A DNA stretch of 8,052 nt from an uncultured Paraburkholderia sp. (GCA_937917025.1 CALFSF010000028.1:1-8052); one strand, 5' to 3'. Counted from the stretch's first letter, positions 1-6,521 are shown. Translations and numbers: made by a program. Notes: generated by a model not told the origin, from the letters alone.

Positions 1-1
1 G

Positions 2-325
2 TCGGTGGTCGGCTCGGCGGGCAACCCGGGACAGGTGAACTACGCGGCGGCCAAGGCTGGCGTCGCAGGCATGACGCGGGCGCTCGCGCGCGAAATCGGC
101 AGCCGCAACATCACGGTCAATTGCGTGGCGCCGGGTTTCATCGATACCGACATGACGAAATCCCTGCCCGAAGAGCAGCAAACCGCGCTTAAAACGCAGA
201 TTCCGCTTGGCCGTCTGGGCAGCCCGGAAGATATCGCGCACGCCGTCGTGTTTCTGGCTTCACCGCATGCTGGCTATATCACGGGCACGACGCTGCACGT
301 GAACGGCGGCATGTACATGTCGTAA
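2..325 (+). CDS. fabG: 3-oxoacyl-ACP reductase FabG (3' part; 5' end outside window)
   Basis: This is the C-terminal 107 codons of the NADPH-dependent 3-ketoacyl-ACP reductase of type II fatty-acid synthesis, a cytoplasmic short-chain dehydrogenase (SDR). The frame is open to the left edge, so the GTG at 5 is an internal Val and not a start. The catalytic Ser (codon 2-4, in SVVGS), Tyr (41-43, in VNYAAAK) and Lys (53-55) are all present. Their spacing of 13 and then 4 residues equals Ser138/Tyr151/Lys155 of E. coli FabG. The later VNCVAPGFIDTDMT stretch and the ending HVNGGMYMS are also typical of the family. The NADPH-binding Rossmann N-terminus lies outside the window. The order fabG-acpP-fabF is the standard fab cluster. 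Family assignment is near certain. Confidence 0.97.
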   Translation, partial: SVVGSAGNPGQVNYAAAKAGVAGMTRALAREIGSRNITVNCVAPGFIDTDMTKSLPEEQQTALKTQIPLGRLGSPEDIAHAVVFLASPHAGYITGTTLHVNGGMYMS

Positions 326-424
326 AAGTTTTCGTTTTTCATCCCCGGCTTATCCCTTTCGGGTAAACGTGCCGTGGGTGGTGGGTCAGCAACCGTGCGC
401 ACCGCTTTTTTAGCGTGTCAAACC

Positions 425-433
425 TGATAAAAT
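425..433 (+). promoter_or_regulatory. Probable extended -10 promoter of acpP
   Basis: The sequence TGATAAAAT matches the extended -10 form TGnTATAAT with one mismatch. It lies in the 150-nt fabG-acpP gap and would start transcription near 440, giving a leader of about 36 nt. No good -35 hexamer sits at 16-18 nt; the T-rich run around 405-411 is the only candidate. Extended -10 promoters often tolerate this. A private acpP promoter fits the very high demand for ACP. The call is inferred from sequence only. Confidence 0.55.
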
Positions 434-466
434 GCGCGCACCTGCATTTTTGAACTTCTTTCCCTT

Positions 467-473
467 GGAGGGG
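467..473 (+). promoter_or_regulatory. Strong ribosome binding site of acpP
   Basis: GGAGGGG lies just before the ATG at 476. The GGAGG core leaves 4 nt to the start codon. It is the strongest Shine-Dalgarno match among the genes in this window, as expected for an abundant protein, and it fixes the acpP start. Confidence 0.85.
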
Positions 474-475
474 TA

Positions 476-715
476 ATGGACAACATCGAACAGCGCGTCA
501 AGAAGATCGTCGCAGAACAACTGGGCGTTGCCGAAGCAGAAATCAAGACCGAAGCATCGTTCGTGAACGACCTCGGCGCTGACTCGCTCGACACCGTCGA
601 ACTCGTGATGGCCCTCGAAGACGAATTCGGCATGGAAATTCCGGATGAAGAAGCCGAGAAAATCACGACCGTCCAGCAAGCGATCGACTACGCCCGCGCA
701 AACGTCAAGGCCTAA
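476..715 (+). CDS. acpP: Acyl carrier protein AcpP
   Basis: This is a 79-residue acidic protein of normal ACP length. It carries growing acyl chains as thioesters on a 4'-phosphopantetheine arm, for fatty-acid, lipid A and phospholipid synthesis in the cytoplasm. The attachment serine is Ser37 in the GADSLDTVEL motif, at the start of helix II. The acidic helix II (LDTVELVMALEDEF) is the surface that docks FabD, FabF, FabG and other partners. The ATG start is set by a strong upstream GGAGG. The gene has its own probable promoter upstream and a terminator-like hairpin downstream (745-796), so a short monocistronic mRNA is likely in addition to read-through from fabG. Nothing is missing or unusual in the protein. 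Confidence 0.98.
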   Translation: MDNIEQRVKKIVAEQLGVAEAEIKTEASFVNDLGADSLDTVELVMALEDEFGMEIPDEEAEKITTVQQAIDYARANVKA

Positions 716-744
716 GGTCATTCGGACGATTTTGCCAGGTTAAC

Positions 745-796
745 AGCCACAGGGTCCACAGGGCATGTTCCTGTGGTCGCTGTGGCTTTTGCTTTT
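745..796 (+). terminator. Terminator-like hairpin between acpP and fabF
   Basis: The arms 745-762 and 770-787 pair at 16 of 18 positions, with mismatches only at 753/779 and 755/777 and a 7-nt loop (763-769). The stem runs straight into TTTT, then GC, then TTTT (787-796). This is the classical intrinsic terminator layout. It sits 30 nt after the acpP stop and 25 nt before the fabF GTG. If it works, it ends most acpP transcripts and lets some read through into fabF. No separate fabF promoter is obvious between hairpin and start. Confidence 0.82.
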
Positions 797-820
797 GTCA
801 TCTATGAAAACGAGGTTACC

Positions 821-2059
821 GTGAGCCGTCGTCGAGTTGTTGTTACAGGCCTGGGGCTGATTTCGCCTGTTGGCAATAATGTTGCCGACGGCTGGGCCAA
901 TCTGGTCGCCGGCAAATCCGGCATTGCCGACATCACGAAGTTCGACGCATCGAACTTCTCGACCCGCTTCGCCGGCGAGGTCAAGGGCTTCAATATCGAG
1001 GACTACATCCCCGGTAAGGAAGCGCGCCACATGGATACGTTCATCCATTACGGCATCGCGGCCGGCATTCAGGCGATGCAGGACAGCGGCCTCGAAATCA
1101 CCGGGGAAAACGCGGAACGCGTCGGCGTGGTCGTGGGTTCGGGTATCGGCGGCCTGCCGATGATCGAAATCACGCAGACCGAACTGCTGAATCGCGGTCC
1201 GCGCCGGATTTCGCCGTTCTTCGTGCCGGCGTCGATCATCAACATGATCTCCGGCCATCTGTCGATCAAGTTCGGCCTCAAGGGCCCGAACCTCGCGATC
1301 GTCACGGCCTGCACGACTGGTCTGCACTGCATCGGCGAGGCCTCGCGCCTGATCGAATACGGCGACTGCGACGTGATGATCGCGGGTGGCGCGGAATCGA
1401 CGGTGTCGCCGCTCGGTATCGGTGGCTTTGCGGCGGCGCGCGCGCTGTCGCAACGCAACGACGATCCGGCGACGGCAAGCCGTCCGTGGGACAAGGACCG
1501 CGACGGTTTCGTGCTGGGCGAGGGCGCGGGCGTGATGGTGCTCGAAGAGTACGAGCACGCAAAGGCGCGTGGCGCGAAGATCTACGCGGAAGTGTCCGGT
1601 TACGGCATGAGCGGCGATGCATACCACATGACCGCACCGCTCGAGGATGGCGACGGCGCGCGCCGCTGCATGCTGGCTGCGATGAAGAACGCGGGTATCA
1701 ATGCCGATCAGGTGAGCTACCTGAACGCACATGGTACTTCGACGCCCCTCGGCGATCTGGCTGAGACAACCGGCATCAAGCGCGCCTTCGGCGATCACGC
1801 GAAGAACATGGTCGTGAATTCCACCAAGTCGATGACCGGGCATCTGCTCGGCGGCGCGGGCGGGCTCGAATCGGTGTTTACCGTGCTGGCCGTGCATCAT
1901 CAGATCTCGCCGCCGACCATCAACATCTTCAACCAGGACCCGGCCTGCGATCTCGATTATTGCGCGAACACCGCGCGGGAAATGAAGATCGACGTCGCGC
2001 TGAAAAACTCTTTTGGGTTTGGCGGCACGAACGGCACGCTGGTCTTCAAGCGCGCTTGA
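821..2059 (+). CDS. fabF: 3-oxoacyl-ACP synthase II FabF (KAS II)
   Basis: FabF performs the elongating Claisen condensation of acyl-ACP with malonyl-ACP, and in E. coli it also controls temperature-dependent unsaturated fatty-acid content. I chose the GTG at 821. It gives 412 residues starting VSRRRVVVTGLG, aligned with the start of E. coli FabF (413 aa), and GAGG at 812-815 is correctly spaced. An in-frame GTG at 773 would add 16 residues, but it lies inside the terminator hairpin. The catalytic triad is Cys164 (TACTTG), His304 (NAHGTS) and His341 (TGHLLG), with Lys336 in STKSMTGH, one residue off the E. coli positions 163/303/340/335. The C-terminal NSFGFGGTNG loop is intact. The gene is complete and probably fed by read-through from acpP. 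Confidence 0.97.
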   Translation: MSRRRVVVTGLGLISPVGNNVADGWANLVAGKSGIADITKFDASNFSTRFAGEVKGFNIEDYIPGKEARHMDTFIHYGIAAGIQAMQDSGLEITGENAERVGVVVGSGIGGLPMIEITQTELLNRGPRRISPFFVPASIINMISGHLSIKFGLKGPNLAIVTACTTGLHCIGEASRLIEYGDCDVMIAGGAESTVSPLGIGGFAAARALSQRNDDPATASRPWDKDRDGFVLGEGAGVMVLEEYEHAKARGAKIYAEVSGYGMSGDAYHMTAPLEDGDGARRCMLAAMKNAGINADQVSYLNAHGTSTPLGDLAETTGIKRAFGDHAKNMVVNSTKSMTGHLLGGAGGLESVFTVLAVHHQISPPTINIFNQDPACDLDYCANTAREMKIDVALKNSFGFGGTNGTLVFKRA

Positions 2060-2544
2060 CGGCTCACGCCGGGACAGCCGATCCGGCGTATCCTGCCGGA
2101 TCGGCGCCGCCAGACGGAGCGCCCCGGCGTATCGCGCTGCGGCGCTCCGTGGCGGTGCGCTGGGCGATCGCGGTTTTCGTCATGATCGCGACCGCAGCCA
2201 CGTTTACCTGCCTCGCGCCGCGTACTGGCGCCGGGCCGGCGCTACCTCCCGTTGTCATCGTTTTCATTGTGCTCGCGGCCAGCGCACGCGGTTGGGAGCG
2301 CGCCCAGCCGCGATGGTTGAGAATCGGGGCAAATGGCCTGTGGTTATGGAACGAACGGGATGCAGCGCCCGTTCAGGCCCGCATAACCGGCTGTTCGCAG
2401 TGGAGCAGCCGGCTCCTGATTCTTGCACTCGCGGGGGAGAGCGGGCGCCTCAAACCGTTGTTTATTGCGGCCGACGCGGTGCCGGCCAGCGTCTTCCTCG
2501 AATTGTCGGTACTTGGCCGGCGCGGCTCTCCAGCTTCACTGTAA
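2056..2544 (+). CDS. YgfX-like small inner-membrane protein
   Basis: This is a 162-residue protein if translation starts at the TTG at 2056, which overlaps the fabF stop as TTGA. It has two hydrophobic segments (about residues 36-53 and 63-76), then a short soluble domain with the YgfX/CptA-like pattern: RIGANGLWLW, a central W, LLILALAGESGR, and LFIAADAVP near the end. E. coli YgfX (about 135 aa) has the same layout. The match to its N-terminal LRVSWRAQW appears here as LRRSVAVRW, beginning before the GTG at 2149, so that GTG is probably not the start. Neither candidate has a good ribosome site. YgfX proteins have been linked to SdhE and to effects on cell-shape proteins, but no function can be asserted here. 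Its place between fabF and rpoE may reflect translational coupling to fabF. The family call rests on layout and a weak motif match. Confidence 0.6.
   Translation: MTAHAGTADPAYPAGSAPPDGAPRRIALRRSVAVRWAIAVFVMIATAATFTCLAPRTGAGPALPPVVIVFIVLAASARGWERAQPRWLRIGANGLWLWNERDAAPVQARITGCSQWSSRLLILALAGESGRLKPLFIAADAVPASVFLELSVLGRRGSPASL
2077..2105 (+). repeat. Perfect 11-bp inverted repeat just after fabF
   Basis: The arms GCCGATCCGGC (2077-2087) and GCCGGATCGGC (2095-2105) pair without mismatch around a 7-nt loop. The hairpin starts 18 nt after the fabF stop. There is no T tract after it, so it does not look like a standard intrinsic terminator. A role in blocking 3' decay of fabF mRNA or in slowing ribosomes is possible but inferred. 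If the TTG start at 2056 is right, this sequence is also coding. Confidence 0.75.
2114..2150 (+). repeat. Second perfect inverted repeat (10 bp) after fabF
   Basis: The arms ACGGAGCGCC (2114-2123) and GGCGCTCCGT (2141-2150) are perfect complements around a 17-nt loop. The 3' arm covers the first two bases of the possible GTG start at 2149. The loop begins with CCGGCGTATC (2124-2133), which is an exact copy of 2083-2092 in the hairpin just upstream. No T tract follows. Confidence 0.7.
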
Positions 2545-2549
2545 AGACT

Positions 2550-2577
2550 GTAACCGCTGTTACCGGCGTAACGTGAC
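2550..2577 (+). promoter_or_regulatory. Alternating GTAAC/GTTAC array upstream of rpoE
   Basis: GTAAC (2550-2554), GTTAC (2559-2563) and GTAAC (2568-2572) alternate orientation with exactly 4 nt between them, followed directly by GTGAC (2573-2577). It therefore forms two overlapping dyads with a 9-bp period, 63 nt before the rpoE start. This could be an operator, or an ECF-type -35 element (which usually contains AAC). No canonical GGAACTT...TCTGA sigma-E promoter was found here. Confidence 0.4.
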
Positions 2578-2593
2578 GCGATGATGGGGACGC

Positions 2594-2599
2594 TACAAT
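2594..2599 (+). promoter_or_regulatory. Possible -10 element of an rpoE promoter
   Basis: TACAAT differs from TATAAT at one base and lies 40 nt before the rpoE start. The nearest -35-like hexamer is GTGACG (2573-2578), at a short 15-nt spacing. This makes the promoter call weak. If real, its -35 would overlap the GTAAC/GTTAC array. Confidence 0.35.
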
Positions 2600-2639
2600 G
2601 GTGCCCCGCCATGCACCCCATAGTTAACGGATTTATCAG

Positions 2640-3239
2640 GTGAGCGAAAAAGAAATTGATCAGGTGCTGGTCGAGCGCGTCCAGAAGGGCGACAAGGCCG
2701 CGTTCGAGCTTCTGGTCACCAAATACCACCGCAAGATCATCCGGCTGATCTCGCGCCTTGTGCGGGACCCCGCCGAGGTCGAGGACGTGGCCCAGGACGC
2801 CTTTATCAAGGCGTATCGGGCGCTTCCCCAGTTTCGGGGCGAATCCGCGTTTTATACGTGGTTGTACCGTATTGCGGTGAATACGGCGAAGAACTACCTT
2901 GCCACCCAGGGCCGGCGCGCGCCAACTTCGACCGAAGCGGATGCTGAAGAAGCTGAAACTTTCTCGGATGCCGATCAACTAAGGGATATCAACACGCCCG
3001 AGTCGATGTTGATGAGCAAGCAGATCGCCGAGACGGTCAATGCTGCAATGGCGGTTTTACCGGAAGAGTTGCGCACCGCCATTACTCTTCGTGAAATTGA
3101 AGGTTTGAGTTACGAAGAAATCGCTGAGATGATGGGATGCCCGATCGGCACCGTCAGATCGCGAATTTTTCGCGCTCGCGAAGCCATTGCGGCAAAATTG
3201 CGTCCGTTGCTTGACACACCCGAGGGCAAGCGCTGGTAA
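2640..3239 (+). CDS. rpoE: ECF RNA polymerase sigma factor RpoE (AlgU/sigma-E type)
   Basis: This is a 199-residue envelope-stress sigma factor that directs RNA polymerase to extracytoplasmic stress genes. Region 2 spans about residues 22-92, including the core-binding DVAQDAFIKAYR and the -10-contacting FYTWLYRIAVNTAKNYL. Region 4 spans about 134-186, with the helix-turn-helix LSYEEIAEMMGCPIGTVRSR that reads the -35 element. The match to P. aeruginosa AlgU is extensive across both regions. The start is GTG at 2640, which gives the family-like MSEKEIDQ...LVERVQKGD N-terminus. The upstream ribosome site is weak (GGA at 2629-2631). The linker between regions (about 93-118) is acidic. rseA follows 54 nt later, so sigma and anti-sigma are co-expressed. 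The protein extends a little beyond region 4 (TPEGKRW). Confidence 0.96.
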   Translation: MSEKEIDQVLVERVQKGDKAAFELLVTKYHRKIIRLISRLVRDPAEVEDVAQDAFIKAYRALPQFRGESAFYTWLYRIAVNTAKNYLATQGRRAPTSTEADAEEAETFSDADQLRDINTPESMLMSKQIAETVNAAMAVLPEELRTAITLREIEGLSYEEIAEMMGCPIGTVRSRIFRAREAIAAKLRPLLDTPEGKRW

Positions 3240-3293
3240 CGGCCAGCCAGCCGGACGGGCAGGGGCGCAGTATCTGGGTTAGGTGGTGTCACT

Positions 3294-3944
3294 ATGAGTG
3301 TCAGCAAGATGGGGAGCATCATGGGGTCGGTCTCGATGCAATCGCAAGCAAGCTCGCGAGGCGAGCGTCTGTCCGCTTTTATCGACGGAGAGCTGTCCGG
3401 CGAAGAGCATCTGAACAAATTTATCGCGGATCTGAATCGTGAAGACCGCGCGCTGTGGGCGGATTACCACCTGATCGGCGACGCATTGCGCTCCGACGAT
3501 CTGGCCGTGAGTCCGGCTGCCAGTCAGTCGTTCATGGCGGGTTTCGCGGCACGCTTCGAATCGGAGGCGCACGTGCTCGCGCCTGCGGCGATGCCGGTCG
3601 CGCAACGTTTGCTGGCGCTGCGCCGGCGGGTTTTGCCGGCGTTCGCGGTAGCCGCCGCGGCGGCAACGCTCACGTGGATCGTGGTTCCGCAACTGCAGGG
3701 CGCCGGTAGCACGTCGGGTGGCGCGCAGATGGCTTCGGTGTCGCCCGATTCCATGCAGCGTGTGGCGATGGCCTCGGTGCCGGTTGCGAGCGTGCGGCCG
3801 GCCATGCAGGAGGTGAACATCATCCGTGACGCCAATCTCGACCAGTATCTGGAAGCCCATCAGCAGTTCGCCCAGCAGCCGGTCGTTCCGGGCTCGATGC
3901 CGCTGATCCGCGCTGCCGCTGCCGTGACCTCGCAGGACCAATAG
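3294..3944 (+). CDS. rseA: Anti-sigma-E factor RseA/MucA, inner-membrane
   Basis: This is a 216-residue single-pass membrane protein that holds RpoE inactive until it is cut by regulated proteolysis. The cytoplasmic N-terminal sigma-binding domain is recognisable at about residues 24-70 (ERLSAFIDGELS, then ALWADYHLIGDALRSD). A transmembrane helix follows at about 113-132 after an Arg-rich cytoplasmic edge. The periplasmic tail is Ala/Val/Gln-rich and should bind RseB. ATG 3294 has AGGTGG at 3281-3286 with 7-nt spacing. ATG 3321 (MGSVSMQ) also has a good site, GGGGAG at 3311-3316, so the start could be either; the shorter form has 207 residues and keeps the whole domain. The gene sits between rpoE and rseB, as expected. 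I see no truncation of the kind known from mucoid mucA mutants. Confidence 0.93.
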   Translation: MSVSKMGSIMGSVSMQSQASSRGERLSAFIDGELSGEEHLNKFIADLNREDRALWADYHLIGDALRSDDLAVSPAASQSFMAGFAARFESEAHVLAPAAMPVAQRLLALRRRVLPAFAVAAAAATLTWIVVPQLQGAGSTSGGAQMASVSPDSMQRVAMASVPVASVRPAMQEVNIIRDANLDQYLEAHQQFAQQPVVPGSMPLIRAAAAVTSQDQ

Positions 3945-3947
3945 TTG

Positions 3948-4991
3948 ATGCAGACTCCGCGGTTCAATAAAACGACAAACTGGGGGCGGCTGCCGGCATT
4001 TCTGTTCTGTGCAGCCGTACTGCTTTCGGCAACATCCCGCGTTTTCGCGCAATCCGGGGACCCGGCGACCGACCACCGAACGGCGGCCGACTGGCTCAAC
4101 CGGATCCATCAGGCCGCGCAGCAGCAGAATTACGAGGGTGCGTTCGTCTATCAGCGCGGTTCATTCGTGCAGTCGTCGCGCATCGCGCATTACGCGACGC
4201 GCAACGACGGCGAATACGAACAGCTGGAAAGCCTCGACGGCAAGCCGCGCAAGATGCTGCGCCATAACGACGACCTCTATACGTTCGTGCCCGAACGTCA
4301 TTTGTGCGTCATCGAGAAACGCCAGAACAAGGATTCGTTCCCCGCGCTGCTGTCCGCGCCGGCCGATCAGGTGCTGTCGGTCTATGAACCGAAGCTGCTC
4401 GGTACCGATCGGGTGGCCGGAATCGACAGCCAGGTGATCGAGCTCGATCCGAAGGACGCGTACCGCTACGCCTACAAGCTGTGGGCCGACACGAAAACGG
4501 GGCTGCTGCTGCGTGCGCAGACGCTTGATCCGGCCGGTCAGGTGCTTGAACAGCTGTCGTTCTCGCAGATCCGCATCGGCGTGCCGGTCGACAAGGCGGC
4601 AATCGTCAATGGCATTCGCAACACGGCGGGGTGGACGGTGGTGCATCCGCCGATCGAACCGGTCGACATGGAAGCGCAAGGCTGGCAGATGCCGCCGACC
4701 GTCCCGGGTTTCCGCAAGATTCGTGAGTTGCGCCGCCCGATGGCCGCGCGCGACGCCGGCGACCCTACCATTCCGGTGGATCAGGCGGTGTTTTCGGACG
4801 GTCTCGCGGCCATTTCGATTTTCGTTGAACCTGTCGAAAAGAACACGCGCAAGGAGGGGTCGGGCAGTAGTGGCGCCACGCACGTGCTCGTGAAGCGCCA
4901 CGGCGATTTCTGGATTACCTTGCTCGGGGAAGTGCCCCAGGCCACGTTGCAGCAATTTGCGTCTGCCATAGAATACAAGGCTACAAAGTAA
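3948..4991 (+). CDS. rseB: Sigma-E regulatory protein RseB/MucB, periplasmic
   Basis: This is a 347-residue periplasmic protein that binds the RseA tail and shields it from the site-1 protease. In E. coli it releases on sensing mislocalised lipopolysaccharide. A signal peptide is visible (positive N-terminus, hydrophobic core around residues 15-29), with likely cleavage after Ala34 in VFA-Q. The large lipoprotein-carrier-like N-domain runs about 45-215 (YEGAFVYQRG, RKMLRHNDDLYTFVPERH). The smaller C-domain runs about 235-345 (VPGFRKIRELRRPM, VFSDGLAAISIFVEPV, HVLVKRHGDFWITLLGEVP). The ATG at 3948 is 3 nt after the rseA stop, with AGGA at 3934-3937. A TTG at 3945 is a possible but less likely start. 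The tight spacing implies translational coupling to rseA. Confidence 0.95.
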   Translation: MQTPRFNKTTNWGRLPAFLFCAAVLLSATSRVFAQSGDPATDHRTAADWLNRIHQAAQQQNYEGAFVYQRGSFVQSSRIAHYATRNDGEYEQLESLDGKPRKMLRHNDDLYTFVPERHLCVIEKRQNKDSFPALLSAPADQVLSVYEPKLLGTDRVAGIDSQVIELDPKDAYRYAYKLWADTKTGLLLRAQTLDPAGQVLEQLSFSQIRIGVPVDKAAIVNGIRNTAGWTVVHPPIEPVDMEAQGWQMPPTVPGFRKIRELRRPMAARDAGDPTIPVDQAVFSDGLAAISIFVEPVEKNTRKEGSGSSGATHVLVKRHGDFWITLLGEVPQATLQQFASAIEYKATK

Positions 4992-5010
4992 TCCTCCGGC
5001 TCAAGACCTT

Positions 5011-6519
5011 ATGACGAACTTCTCGGTGCGCAATCTCCTTGCAGCCGCGGTGGTGGCGGTGTGTCTGCCGCTCATGCCGCACACGGCCCTGGCGGCGCCT
5101 GCAGCCAGTCTTCCCGACTTCACCGACCTCGTCGACAAGGTCGGCCCCGCCGTCGTGAACATCCGCACGACCTCGCGTGTATCGAGTTCGACGCAAGGAC
5201 TGCCGCCGGGCATGGACGATGGCGACATGTCGGAGTTCTTCAGGCGTTTCTTCGGCATTCCGATGCCGCAAGCGCCGGGTTCGTCGCCCCGCGGCGGCAG
5301 CGGTGGCGGCGGCAGCCAGGGCCAGCAGGACGCGCCCGACAGCGGTGGGGACACCGAACAGAACAGCGGCGTCGGTTCGGGCTTCATTCTGTCGGCGGAC
5401 GGATACGTGATGACGAACGCGCACGTCGTCGACGATGCGGACACGATCTACGTCACGCTGACCGACAAGCGCGAGTTCAAGGCGAAGCTCATCGGCGTCG
5501 ACGATCGCACGGACGTCGCCGTCGTGAAGATCAACGCCGCGAACCTGCCGGCCGTCACGATTGGCGATTCGAACAAGGTGCGCGTGGGCGAATGGGTCGT
5601 CGCGATCGGTTCGCCGTTCGGGCTCGAAAACACGGTCACCGCTGGTATCGTGAGCGCGAAGGGCCGCGATACGGGCGACTATCTGCCGTTTATCCAGACC
5701 GATGTCGCGGTGAATCCGGGCAACTCGGGTGGCCCGCTCATCAACATGCAGGGCGAGGTGATCGGCATCAACTCGCAGATCTACAGTCGCACGGGCGGTT
5801 TCATGGGCATTTCTTTCGCGATTCCAATCGACGAAGCGATGCGCGTGGCCGACCAGTTGAAGACGACCGGCAAGGTGACGCGCGGCCGCATCGCCGTCGC
5901 GATCGGCGAGGTGACGAAAGACGTGGCCGATTCGCTCGGCCTGCCGAGGGCACAGGGCGCGCTTGTGAGCAGCGTCGAGCCAGGCGGCCCCGCGGACAAG
6001 GCAGGTGTGCAGCCGGGCGACATCATCCTGAAGTTCAATGGCCATCCGGTCGATACCGCGACGGATCTGCCACGGATGGTCGGCGACACGAAGCCGGGTA
6101 CGAAGGCAACCATCACGATCTGGCGCAAGGGTCAGACGCGCGACCTGCCGGTCACGATCGCGGAAATGCAGCCGGACAAGACCGCGAAGGCCGATACGAA
6201 GAAAGCGCAGCCGCCGAAGCAGCGCGCCACGAACGCGCTCGGTCTCGCGGTCAGTGATATTCCTGCCGATCAGCTGAAAGCATTGAAACTGCGCGGCGGC
6301 GTGCAGATCGACGCGGTGGAAGGCCCGGCTGCGCGAGTCGGGTTGCAGAAGGGCGATCTTATCCTGCGCGTCGGCGACACCGATGTCTCGAACGCGAAGG
6401 AATTCGAAGACATCACATCGCATCTCGATCCGCAAAAGATGACGGCGCTCCTCGTGCGCCGCGGTGACAACACGCAGTTCGTGCCGATCCGTCCGCGTTC
6501 GGCGCCCGCGCAGAAGTGA
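5011..6519 (+). CDS. mucD: DegP/Do-family periplasmic serine protease MucD
   Basis: This is a 502-residue HtrA-type protease/chaperone that degrades or refolds damaged envelope proteins. In Pseudomonas its homologue lowers AlgU activity. The signal peptide ends about residue 28 (ALA-AP). The trypsin-like domain (about 33-275) has the full catalytic triad: His138 (TNAHVV), Asp168 (RTDVAVVK) and Ser239 (GNSGGPL). A Gly/Ser/Gln-rich flexible loop lies at about 90-113. PDZ1 is about 290-385 and PDZ2 about 410-495, joined by a Lys/Ala-rich linker (388-405). The length is normal for DegP/MucD. It starts 19 nt after rseB with no clear ribosome site, which suggests coupling to upstream translation. 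The PDZ1 entry reads RGRIAVAIGEV where many relatives have an RG-LGV-IQ pattern, a mild deviation. Confidence 0.96.
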   Translation: MTNFSVRNLLAAAVVAVCLPLMPHTALAAPAASLPDFTDLVDKVGPAVVNIRTTSRVSSSTQGLPPGMDDGDMSEFFRRFFGIPMPQAPGSSPRGGSGGGGSQGQQDAPDSGGDTEQNSGVGSGFILSADGYVMTNAHVVDDADTIYVTLTDKREFKAKLIGVDDRTDVAVVKINAANLPAVTIGDSNKVRVGEWVVAIGSPFGLENTVTAGIVSAKGRDTGDYLPFIQTDVAVNPGNSGGPLINMQGEVIGINSQIYSRTGGFMGISFAIPIDEAMRVADQLKTTGKVTRGRIAVAIGEVTKDVADSLGLPRAQGALVSSVEPGGPADKAGVQPGDIILKFNGHPVDTATDLPRMVGDTKPGTKATITIWRKGQTRDLPVTIAEMQPDKTAKADTKKAQPPKQRATNALGLAVSDIPADQLKALKLRGGVQIDAVEGPAARVGLQKGDLILRVGDTDVSNAKEFEDITSHLDPQKMTALLVRRGDNTQFVPIRPRSAPAQK

Positions 6520-6521
6520 CG

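Noticed and set aside
340..367. Possible terminator after fabG (TTATCCC/GGGTAA)
   Set aside because: The stem is only about 6 bp with a bulge and no T tract follows, so it is too weak to call.
450..478. TTGAACTT before acpP as a sigma-E -35 element
   Set aside because: It resembles the sigma-E -35, but a -10 at normal spacing would fall on the acpP start codon, leaving no leader or ribosome site. The extended -10 at 425 is a better promoter.
773..820. In-frame upstream GTG extension of fabF
   Set aside because: The GTG at 773 lies in the 3' arm of the terminator hairpin, has no ribosome site, and adds 16 residues absent from FabF proteins. GTG 821 has GAGG at the right spacing and gives the family N-terminus.
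740..1900. Long open frame on the minus strand opposite fabF (386 aa)
   Set aside because: It is a low-complexity Arg/His/Ala-rich frame fully antisense to a clear fabF, typical of GC-rich codon mirroring. It resembles no known protein.
2013..2576. Alternative + strand frame overlapping the YgfX-like gene (187 aa)
   Set aside because: It is Arg/Gly/Ser-rich without coherent hydrophobic segments. The neighbouring frame gives two membrane helices and a YgfX-like domain.
5291..5316. GGC-rich near-repeat in mucD
   Set aside because: It encodes the flexible Gly/Ser loop common in DegP-type proteases. It is low-complexity coding sequence, not a separate repeat element.
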